Source: Candidatus Pacearchaeota archaeon RBG_13_36_9
GTDB lineage: Archaea > Nanobdellota > Nanobdellia > Pacearchaeales > GW2011-AR1
Assembly: GCA_001786395.1 (NCBI GenBank)
Contig: MFWN01000074.1
Coordinates: 1 to 8,763, forward strand
Length of the DNA stretch: 8,763 bases
Direction: 5' to 3'
Numbering within the stretch: the stretch's first letter is position 1; every line of letters begins with the position of its first letter. The notes under the pieces were generated by a model, which saw only the letters and a program-made list of their open reading frames with translations, did no database searches and was not told where the DNA came from. This document shows positions 4,192 to 8,763 of the stretch, in pieces. Position numbers and translations under genes: made by a program.

Positions 4192-6543
4192 ATGCAGTAC
4201 AAAATAAGCGTCGAGGAATTATGCATGAAGCTCAAGCCTGTTTTCGGCAAGAAAATGGATGACCTTTATCTTAAGTATGCAATGGCTGACTCTCTGCAGG
4301 AGAAAGAAGAGATTGAGCATTTCTTGAATGTGCTTTACAAGAAGCATTTGTCAGAACTGCTGGACAAGAAAGTTTTGCTGGAGCCTCCTGCAAAAGAGAA
4401 TATGGATGGAGATTATAACCTGGCAATGATAAGCTATGCCGGGAAAAAGCTTTTTCCATTTAATCTGAGAGAAAAAGACTGGATGAGGCACGTGTGCATT
4501 TCAGGAATGAGCGGCAGCGGCAAGACAACTTTGGCTTTTCATATAGCTAATAATTTTATCCAGAAAAAAAAGCCTTTTCTTATTTTTGACTGGAAAAAAT
4601 CTTTCAGGCCGCTGCTTTTAGCTGACCCGGAAATCCTGCTTTTCACTGTTGGAAACGAGAACATAAGCAATTATTTCAAAATTAATATCAACGAACCGCC
4701 TCCCGGAATTTCACCTAAGGAATGGATTAATGTTCTATGTGATCTAATAACTGAGAGCTTTTTTGCTTCTTATGGAGTTCACAAAATTTTATTGGAAACA
4801 TTAGATGAAGCTTACAGGGATTTTGGAGTTTACAATGGCAGCAAAAACTATCCTACCTGGAACGAGATAAAATGGAGGCTGGATGACAAGCTGGAAAAGA
4901 AAAAAGGAAGAGAAGCAAGCTGGCTTATGAGCGCAATGAGGATAGCCCATATAATGACTTTTGGCAATTTTGGAAAATGCCTCAATTATAAGGGAAAAGA
5001 TATAATGAACGTGGATGATTTGCTGAAGAAAAAAGTAATATTTGAGCTAAACACTCTTGGAACTGTAGAGAAGAAATTTTTCTGCGAGTTTGTTCTTACT
5101 TATATATACAAATTCAAGAAAGCCAGGCAAACTGGAATTAATGATAATTTCGACCACGCAATTATTGTTGATGAGGCGCATAACATCTTTTTAAAAGAAA
5201 AGACCCATTTTACTAACGAGTCTGTTACTGACATGATTTACAGGGAAATGAGAGAGTATGGAACTTCTTTAATCTGTTTGGACCAGCATATCTCTAAGAT
5301 AAGCGATACTGTTTCCGGGAATTCTGCCTGCTTAATAGCATTTCAGCAGCAGCTTCCGCAGGACATTGATGCAGTATCTGGACTAATGCAGTTACGGGAG
5401 AACAGGAATTATTTTTCCATGCTGCCCGTTGGCTCTGCTATTGTAAAACTTTCAGAGAGATATGCAATGCCCTTTTTAGTTGAAGTGGAGAATGTGGAGC
5501 TGAGGAGCCGGGAAGTTTCTGATTATGATGTTAAAGGAAAAATGAAGTTTATTTTTGAGAGCAAGCAAATTGAAGAAGGAAAAGATGAAGAGTTCAGGAA
5601 GGAGATTATTTCTCCAAAGTCTTTTGAGGAAATGAGCAAGGAAAAGAAAAAGCAGGAAGAAGCAAGAGTGCCAAGGCATCCCTTATTTAACGGGGATGCT
5701 GAAAGATTCAGGAATGCTCAATATTCCAGGATTGGAAAAGATGACAGCTTCAAGAACCTTGATAGATTGCAGGAAGTTCCCAGAATGATTTATGTTGATA
5801 CTAAGCAGGCAGAGCCCGAAGCTAAGAAGAAAGTTAGCAGGGTTTTCGGCGCCCAGAGAGAAGAATTGAGCGAGGTGCAGAAAATACTCTACGGGTTTGT
5901 GGAGAAAAAACTGAATATGGGCTGGCATATCAACATGATTGAAAGAATGCTGGAGGAAAATGCAATAGAAGGGAATTATTCAATTGCAGATGTTTTTAAT
6001 GTTATAAATTACGCTTTAAAAAACAGGCTCAATAATAAGGAAGCAAATAACTTGAAAGCAGGAGAAGAAATAAAAGCTATTCCAAAACAGCAAGAGCCCA
6101 AGCCTGCTGTATTGAAGCCTGCAAACAATCCCCAAACTGCTGTTAATAGCTATACTCTGCCTGCATTTACTTTTGTAACTCAGCCTGTGAATATGTCTAA
6201 ACTTGTTAGCGAGCCTAAACCGGCAGATACTCTTAAAACCAAGCCCGCAACTGGTACGCAAATTCCTGAATTTGTTACTACTCCGAAAATACAAAATAAT
6301 AAGGTTTATAAAGAGATAGTTCCTGTGGAAAATGAAGATAACAACAATTCAGAGGAAAAATTTTTGGATTTTTTAAAGAAAAACCCAAACCATACTTACA
6401 CAACAACTGAAATATACAATATGCTTGGATTCAGCGCAAGAAAGGGAAACAAGATTAGAAATGAACTATTGAGCGCTGGAAAAATTAAGATTGAAGAAAT
6501 TAAAAATCCCAAGGGCTGGAAAAAGCTTATAAGATTAAAGTAG
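4192..6543 (+). CDS. HerA/VirB4-type pumping ATPase with C-terminal winged helix
   Basis: 783 residues. The N-terminal 90 residues are helical and not an obvious HAS barrel. Walker A is GMSGSGKTT (105-113, K111), followed by LIFDWKKSFRPLL, as in HerA/VirB4 proteins after the P-loop. Walker B is AIIVDEAHNIF (323-333, D327/E328). A conserved arginine-finger-like stretch, REMREYGTSLICLDQ, follows and matches the family pattern RxxREYGxxLxxxxQ. Residues about 560-618 are helical. Residues 623-720 are a low-complexity Pro/Lys/Thr linker. Residues 721-783 look like a winged helix (TTTEIYNMLGFSARKGNKIRN). The family consists of hexameric motors that pump DNA or drive secretion or conjugation. Here it is last in a four-gene operon, one base after the previous stop, with GAGGGGGGG as likely ribosome site. 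No NurA nuclease is present, so canonical HerA-NurA end resection is unlikely. The substrate is unknown. Confidence 0.9.
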   Translation: MQYKISVEELCMKLKPVFGKKMDDLYLKYAMADSLQEKEEIEHFLNVLYKKHLSELLDKKVLLEPPAKENMDGDYNLAMISYAGKKLFPFNLREKDWMRHVCISGMSGSGKTTLAFHIANNFIQKKKPFLIFDWKKSFRPLLLADPEILLFTVGNENISNYFKININEPPPGISPKEWINVLCDLITESFFASYGVHKILLETLDEAYRDFGVYNGSKNYPTWNEIKWRLDDKLEKKKGREASWLMSAMRIAHIMTFGNFGKCLNYKGKDIMNVDDLLKKKVIFELNTLGTVEKKFFCEFVLTYIYKFKKARQTGINDNFDHAIIVDEAHNIFLKEKTHFTNESVTDMIYREMREYGTSLICLDQHISKISDTVSGNSACLIAFQQQLPQDIDAVSGLMQLRENRNYFSMLPVGSAIVKLSERYAMPFLVEVENVELRSREVSDYDVKGKMKFIFESKQIEEGKDEEFRKEIISPKSFEEMSKEKKKQEEARVPRHPLFNGDAERFRNAQYSRIGKDDSFKNLDRLQEVPRMIYVDTKQAEPEAKKKVSRVFGAQREELSEVQKILYGFVEKKLNMGWHINMIERMLEENAIEGNYSIADVFNVINYALKNRLNNKEANNLKAGEEIKAIPKQQEPKPAVLKPANNPQTAVNSYTLPAFTFVTQPVNMSKLVSEPKPADTLKTKPATGTQIPEFVTTPKIQNNKVYKEIVPVENEDNNNSEEKFLDFLKKNPNHTYTTTEIYNMLGFSARKGNKIRNELLSAGKIKIEEIKNPKGWKKLIRLK

Positions 6544-6583
6544 AAAATTATACTTATTACATCATAAAACACATCCGCAACTT

Positions 6584-6600
6584 TAAGGATTTTATCCTTA
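6584..6600. repeat. Perfect 7-bp hairpin 41 bp after the ATPase operon
   Basis: TAAGGAT, loop TTT, ATCCTTA. It is placed where an operon 3' end structure would be expected, but no T-tract follows on either strand, so a terminator role is unproven. Confidence 0.5.
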
Positions 6601-6679
6601 TTAGACGCATAAATGACAGAGAAGAGACAAAGTAAAGACAGAAGCAATAAATAGAAAAACAACGCGGATAAACCCTAAA

Positions 6680-6745
6680 ATGGCTGGAAAAACCGAGGAT
6701 GATGAGAAGAAAAAGCAAGAAAAATGCTTAAGAAATTTAGCGTGA
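6680..6745 (+). CDS. Possible 21-residue charged peptide
   Basis: A short frame, MAGKTEDDEKKKQEK and six more residues. It starts MAG and is charged like the N-termini of the proteins at 1310 and 1174, and the coding strand is purine-rich. Against it: there is no Shine-Dalgarno site, only a weak A/T-rich stretch (6645-6653) that is not at the usual TATA spacing, and the length is within chance. It may be the stump of a broken gene. Confidence 0.2.
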   Translation: MAGKTEDDEKKKQEKCLRNLA

Positions 6746-6790
6746 GCTTTGAAATCAAAAAATTCCTCTGCATTTGGAATTTTAGGATGC

Positions 6791-6813
6791 TCAGAAATGA
6801 GAGTCATTTCTGA
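6791..6813. repeat. Perfect 10-bp inverted repeat
   Basis: TCAGAAATGA, loop GAG, TCATTTCTGA. All ten pairs are Watson-Crick. It ends 52 bp before the ATG at 6866, with moderately T-rich sequence beginning about 10 bases downstream (TTCTTTAGTTTTAG). It could be a transcription factor operator, an mRNA hairpin in the leader of the next gene, or a terminator for transcription coming from the left. Confidence 0.7.
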
Positions 6814-6851
6814 CACAAGAGTTCTTTAGTTTTAGTGATTGATTTGTAAAG

Positions 6852-6862
6852 AAAGGAAGTGA
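6852..6862 (+). promoter_or_regulatory. Shine-Dalgarno site for the gene at 6866
   Basis: AAAGGAAGTGA; the GGAAG core ends 6 nt before the ATG. It is the first in a series of AAAGGAG-like sites that characterise the right part of the window. Confidence 0.7.
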
Positions 6863-6865
6863 AAC

Positions 6866-6997
6866 ATGGACGCGCTTTTGTACGCAGGGATGCTGTTACT
6901 TGCAGTGCTGGGGGTAGTTGTCAACATAGTCCTGGCAAACTGGGCCAATTACATATGGCATTTTGGGGAGCCAATTGAAGGGTGTGATGAAAGTTAA
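6866..6997 (+). CDS. 43-residue single-pass membrane peptide
   Basis: 43 residues starting MDALLYAGMLLLAVLGVV. Residues about 4-28 are one hydrophobic helix, followed by an aromatic patch (NWANYIWHF) that would sit at the membrane interface and a short acidic tail ending CDES. The strong Shine-Dalgarno site with 6-nt spacing supports translation. There is no positive charge before the helix and a net negative tail, so orientation is unclear. It is the first gene of the right part and is followed 167 nt later by another membrane protein with a structured spacer between them. The family is not recognised. It could be a small subunit or regulator of a membrane complex. Confidence 0.65.
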   Translation: MDALLYAGMLLLAVLGVVVNIVLANWANYIWHFGEPIEGCDES

Positions 6998-7036
6998 GGC
7001 TTCGGGAAGGGTACGAGGCAGGGATGTTTGGGAAGT

Positions 7037-7103
7037 GCTGCATGAGTCTTAGAGGCACTTGGCTTTTTGAGTCTTGGAGGCAGTTCGATTCTGCCCATGC
7101 GGC
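7037..7103 (+). ncRNA. tRNA-like fold: acceptor-like stem plus perfect T-arm
   Basis: GGCAG-TTCGATT-CTGCC (7079-7095) is a textbook T-arm: a 5-bp stem and seven-base loop matching TTCRANY, with G and C closing it. The next eight bases, CATGCGGC (7096-7103), pair with GCTGCATG (7037-7044), one G-T pair included, as an acceptor stem stacked on the T-arm would. Only 34 nt lie between, about 7 fewer than a normal tRNA needs, with no T8, no D-arm consensus, no proper anticodon arm and no encoded CCA. It is therefore not an ordinary tRNA. It may be a tRNA-mimicking leader, a decayed tRNA, or an integration scar, sitting between two membrane protein genes. Confidence 0.4.
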
Positions 7104-7128
7104 TTGCTGGTGGGATTTACCATTAACC

Positions 7129-7142
7129 TTATTCCGGAATAA
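7129..7142. promoter_or_regulatory. 14-bp perfect palindrome, candidate operator
   Basis: TTATTCCGGAATAA reads the same on both strands. It ends 22 bp before the ATG at 7165, a good place for a dimeric repressor site. No promoter elements can be assigned with confidence around it. Confidence 0.45.
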
Positions 7143-7164
7143 TCCGGAGAAAGTGAGAGAGAAA

Positions 7165-7656
7165 ATGAATAAGAAGAAAAGATTTTGGAAGGTGTGTATG
7201 CTCGAGCTAAGTATAGTTGTTTTGGTTGTTATTTTTGTAGTGTCTCTGGTTATTTATATTGGTGGTTCAGCGATGGTTGACAATGATCTTCGCATCAAAG
7301 TAATTGATGTTCAGTTAAACCAGGTAAGAGAGTTGGCAATTCGTGGAGATGAGGAGTACAAGACAGCTTTGGAAGCTGCTCTTGCCGAGGCGTGTCTCAT
7401 CCATAGAGACATTTCCTTAGAGGCTACCAAAATCCAGTATGTCGGGATGATAAATGTTGTGGAATCCAGAATCTTAACGGCAATTGAGAAATATGAACAA
7501 GGGGATCTAGAAAGCTCACACGTAATTTTTAATGGTCTAGAAGACAGGCTCTCTGAGCTATATGAGCTTGGTTTCAGAATGCGTTTGGCAGGATTTGTGC
7601 GGTCTGGTTTTGGTGAAAGAGTTAGAATTGACCTTCCAGAAGATGTGCCTAAGTAA
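7165..7656 (+). CDS. One-TM protein with helical soluble domain
   Basis: 163 residues from MNKKKRFWKVCM, family not recognised. A basic N-terminus and one hydrophobic helix (about 12-34, ELSIVVLVVIFVVSLVIYIGG) form an N-in signal anchor. The remaining 125 residues are mostly amphipathic helix, with alanine/glutamate-rich stretches (EEYKTALEAALAEA) and a TPR-like piece, AIEKYEQGDLESS. The frame stays open upstream to an ATG at 7024 with a GAGG 5 nt before it, but those 47 codons cross the tRNA-like fold and the palindrome and read as Cys/Trp-rich non-protein-like sequence, so 7165 is preferred although its ribosome site (GAGAG) is weak. About a third of arginines are CGN, unlike the left part. 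The soluble domain would be exposed outside the membrane. Confidence 0.75.
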   Translation: MNKKKRFWKVCMLELSIVVLVVIFVVSLVIYIGGSAMVDNDLRIKVIDVQLNQVRELAIRGDEEYKTALEAALAEACLIHRDISLEATKIQYVGMINVVESRILTAIEKYEQGDLESSHVIFNGLEDRLSELYELGFRMRLAGFVRSGFGERVRIDLPEDVPK

Positions 7657-7783
7657 GGAGGGTGTAGCCTCAGACATAGAAAGCTTATGTTGTGAGAAAA
7701 GAGATTATGCGCCTAAAACAAGAGGATGAAGAGGTTGTCATCTTGGTAATTGTTGTTGGATAATTTTGTTTATGAGTTGATTT

Positions 7784-7819
7784 ACTAAGCGGGGATTTAG
7801 TTTTTGATATGGACTAAAT
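7784..7819 (+). promoter_or_regulatory. Mutually exclusive hairpins before an orphan ribosome site
   Basis: Three arms alternate: ACTAA (7784-7788), ATTTAGT (7795-7801) and ACTAAAT (7813-7819). The middle arm can pair with the left one (5 bp) or the right one (7 bp, perfect, 11-nt loop) but not both. AAGGAGGT follows 11 nt downstream. This layout is typical of switching leaders, though it may be chance. Confidence 0.35.
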
Positions 7820-7945
7820 ATTGGCTAGGAAAGGAGGTCGACTGGGGTAAGAGAGAGAAAAACACATGGAGGGAAGAATGATGGAAGAAAGGCGATAAGC
7901 GCGTGGCTTAGCCTCAGGGAGTTTATTGTGGAAAGGAGCAGAATA

Positions 7946-7975
7946 GTGCAGGACAAAATTAATAATACAAGTTGA
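7946..7975 (+). CDS. Possible 9-codon leader peptide with strong ribosome site
   Basis: A GTG start and frame (M)QDKINNTS, preceded 7 nt upstream by AAAGGAG. The ribosome site, GAAAGGAGCAGA at 7931-7942, is identical over 12 bases to the one used by the gene at 8062, which also starts with GTG. It could be a leader peptide or a non-functional copy. Confidence 0.25.
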   Translation: MQDKINNTS

Positions 7976-8028
7976 AGAAGCATGTTGACCAAAAATAAGT
8001 TAGACAGCAAGTGAAATCTCAAGAAAAT

Positions 8029-8045
8029 TGCTGAGTTTTTCAGCA
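8029..8045 (+). promoter_or_regulatory. Hairpin directly before the ribosome site of the 8062 gene
   Basis: TGCTGA, loop GTTTT, TCAGCA: a 6-bp perfect stem ending one base before the AAAGGAG. It could modulate ribosome access. Confidence 0.4.
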
Positions 8046-8046
8046 G

Positions 8047-8053
8047 AAAGGAG
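8047..8053 (+). promoter_or_regulatory. Shine-Dalgarno site fixing the GTG start at 8062
   Basis: AAAGGAG ends 8 nt before GTG. No ATG lies nearby in frame, so the GTG start is well supported. Confidence 0.8.
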
Positions 8054-8061
8054 CAGAGAAA

Positions 8062-8613
8062 GTGGAACAACAAAAGGATACGGGTCCACCGCCAAAAAGA
8101 CAGAAGCACAGGAGCTCAATAGGGAAAGTGATTTCGGTAATAGGGGTGCCTTATCGCAAGGCCAAATGGTTCAAAAACCTTGTTGAGAGGCTTCCACACT
8201 TTCCTATGGCATTGGTTTTGGTTGTTATCTGGTCAGGTTTGAGACTCTTTAATTGCAGCTTCATGCATATGTATCTTGCTTCGATCATCACCGCCTTCGC
8301 GATGATGGCGTGTCTGACTATAGAGCTTGGTCAGGCTCTATATGCAAGGTTCTCTATGCGCAGGTACGCAACTGACCTATTCTTTTCAGGTCTTGCCCTT
8401 TCTTTAATGACGGGGGTTCTTGTTCTGGTTATTCGGAATGGTTATGGGTTGAGTCTCGGAGACGGGTTTATCTTCGGGTTATGCTGGCTCGATTACTTGG
8501 CGAGCCCTATGATCTATCTGAAGTCCAGAGCAATAGTTGGGACCGGGTTTGGAGGAGCAGACCACGAGATGCACCAGGAGGTGATGGTTGATTCCGATGC
8601 AGCTCAGGTATAG
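8062..8613 (+). CDS. Four-helix integral membrane protein
   Basis: 183 residues from a GTG start with strong ribosome site; family not recognised. A basic, proline-containing N-terminus (KDTGPPPKRQKHR) and an amphipathic segment (YRKAKWFKNLVERL) precede four membrane helices at about 48-64, 70-92, 104-124 and 133-153. The loop between helices 2 and 3 is basic (YARFSMRRY) and the tail after helix 4 begins KSR, both consistent with N-in, C-in by the positive-inside rule. The acidic, His/Met-containing tail (GADHEMHQEVMVDSD) has no known motif. A long structured leader precedes it. No catalytic or transport motif is visible. It may be an anchor or channel subunit working with the neighbouring small membrane proteins, an inference from context only. 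Confidence 0.8.
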   Translation: MEQQKDTGPPPKRQKHRSSIGKVISVIGVPYRKAKWFKNLVERLPHFPMALVLVVIWSGLRLFNCSFMHMYLASIITAFAMMACLTIELGQALYARFSMRRYATDLFFSGLALSLMTGVLVLVIRNGYGLSLGDGFIFGLCWLDYLASPMIYLKSRAIVGTGFGGADHEMHQEVMVDSDAAQV

Positions 8614-8643
8614 GTTAAGGTGATTAAGGGTAGTAGATGTAGA

Positions 8644-8665
8644 CCATTCCCACAGTGGGTGATGG
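8644..8665 (+). terminator. Hairpin between membrane protein genes
   Basis: CCATT-CCCA, loop CAG, TGGG-T-GATGG: nine pairs with a single bulged T and one G-T pair. It sits 30 bp after the stop of the 8062 gene. No U-tract follows, so it may be an mRNA processing or stability hairpin rather than an intrinsic terminator. Confidence 0.35.
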
Positions 8666-8700
8666 CCTGTAAATGTATAAGGTAAGTACTAACAATCTGT

Positions 8701-8708
8701 AAAAGGAG
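8701..8708 (+). promoter_or_regulatory. Shine-Dalgarno site for the last gene
   Basis: AAAAGGAG ends 10 nt before the ATG at 8719, matching the ribosome site style of the other right-part genes. Confidence 0.7.
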
Positions 8709-8718
8709 AAACAGTATT

Positions 8719-8763
8719 ATGAAGACTATAAAATACATGTTAATTGCGGCAGTCATTTTGGCG
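8719..8763 (+). CDS. Exported or membrane protein, 3' partial
   Basis: Only the first 15 codons are inside the window: MKTIKYMLIAAVILA. Two lysines followed by a hydrophobic run look like the start of a signal peptide or an N-terminal membrane anchor. The ribosome site AAAAGGAG 10 nt upstream supports the start. Nothing can be said about the mature protein. It lies in the same direction as the other right-part membrane protein genes, 105 nt after the 8062 gene, with a hairpin in the gap. Confidence 0.7.
   Translation, partial: MKTIKYMLIAAVILA

Larger units (their letters stand above)
6544..6865. other. Gene-poor spacer between the archaeal-style operon and the right part
   Basis: 322 bp without a convincing gene. 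It contains two perfect inverted repeats (6584-6600 and 6791-6813), a purine-rich stretch with two short overlapping frames (6680-6745 and 6724-6813), and the Shine-Dalgarno site of the gene at 6866. The change in promoter style, ribosome sites and arginine codon use falls somewhere inside this spacer. Confidence 0.7.
7657..8061 (+). other. 405-nt structured leader/spacer without a convincing gene
   Basis: Purine-rich on the plus strand. It holds ribosome-site-like AAGGAGGG at 7655-7662 and AAGGAGGT at 7831-7838, neither followed by a usable start. There are competing hairpin arms at 7784-7819, GAAAGGAGCAGA at 7931 followed by a 9-codon GTG frame (7946-7975), and a hairpin at 8029-8045. Other short frames (7707-7763, 18 codons; 7866-7898, 10 codons) have little support. 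TAGCCTCAG occurs at 7665 and again at 7909. It is best read as a long untranslated leader of the gene at 8062, or decayed genes. Confidence 0.5.

Noticed and set aside
4192..6543. Canonical HerA of the HerA-NurA resection complex
   Set aside because: The N-terminal region does not look like a HAS barrel, the C-terminus carries a linker and winged helix, and no nurA, mre11 or rad50 lies nearby.
6584..6600. Intrinsic terminator of the ATPase operon
   Set aside because: The hairpin is perfect, but no T-run follows on either strand. Kept only as an inverted repeat.
6601..6816. Minus-strand 71-codon frame with GTG start and hydrophobic C-terminus
   Set aside because: It is antisense to purine-rich sequence, which yields Phe/Ser-rich translations by itself. 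There is no ribosome site and no TATA box at -29, and its start lies in the perfect inverted repeat.
7037..7103. Ordinary tRNA gene
   Set aside because: The acceptor-to-T-arm distance is too short, and there is no D-arm, no 7-base anticodon loop on a 5-bp stem, and no CCA. Reported only as tRNA-like.
7024..7164. N-terminal extension of the 7165 gene from ATG 7024
   Set aside because: The added 47 residues are Cys/Trp-rich and not protein-like, and they coincide with the tRNA-like fold and the palindrome. The signal anchor begins properly at 7165. Not fully excluded, because a GAGG precedes 7024.
7825..8109. Minus-strand 94-codon Leu/Phe/Ser-rich frame
   Set aside because: It mirrors the purine-rich leader and overlaps the start of the well supported 8062 gene. 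It has no ribosome site.

Overview
The window looks like two pieces with different genetic habits. Positions 1 to about 6600 look archaeal, most like a small-genome DPANN lineage (Pacearchaeota/Woesearchaeota type). Four transcription units there begin with a TTTAT(T/A)AA- or TTTTTAAA-type TATA box whose first base lies 28-29 nt before the ATG, the geometry of archaeal leaderless mRNAs. Arginine is almost always AGA/AGG, and the large ATPase belongs to the HerA/VirB4 group that is widespread in archaea. From about 6850 to the end the style changes: no TATA box at that spacing, strong AAAGGAG-type Shine-Dalgarno sites, one GTG start, long untranslated leaders, more CGN arginine codons, and small membrane proteins without recognisable families. 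The right part could be an integrated element, a bacterial (possibly candidate-phyla) segment, or a misassembly join.

Left part, surface genes (1-2173). The window opens inside a secreted protein with cysteine-rich repeats (one disintegrin-like, one of the CNGAETC/CTIDTCD type) followed by a LamG-type lectin domain. A 34-codon gene with its own TATA box follows. It resembles the cytoplasmic N-terminus of the next gene, a single-pass membrane protein with an intracellular 48-bp tandem repeat array. The lectin protein and the membrane protein share a C-terminal tail, SLxP(L/F)xx(L/F)Wxx(I/V)Kxx(L), which could be a sorting or membrane-contact signal. A class I methyltransferase (2154-2858, minus) overlaps the end of the membrane protein gene convergently.

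Left part, operon (3095-6543). A leaderless promoter drives four tightly packed genes: a 145-residue coiled-coil protein (start corrected to 3124), two small helical proteins that share an FxxGSxYR motif, and a 783-residue HerA/VirB4-like ATPase with a proline-rich linker and a C-terminal winged helix. No NurA, Mre11 or Rad50 is present, so this is a candidate non-canonical DNA or protein pumping module. It is the best candidate here for an undescribed system.

Right part (6544-8763). A structured intergenic region with two perfect inverted repeats leads to a 43-residue membrane peptide, a tRNA-like fold (8-bp acceptor-like stem plus a perfect T-arm), a 14-bp palindrome, a one-TM protein with a helical soluble domain, a 405-nt leader with competing hairpins and orphan ribosome binding sites, a four-TM protein with a GTG start, and the first 15 codons of an apparently exported protein. 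These genes all point the same way and may form a membrane or envelope cluster, but I recognise none of them by family.
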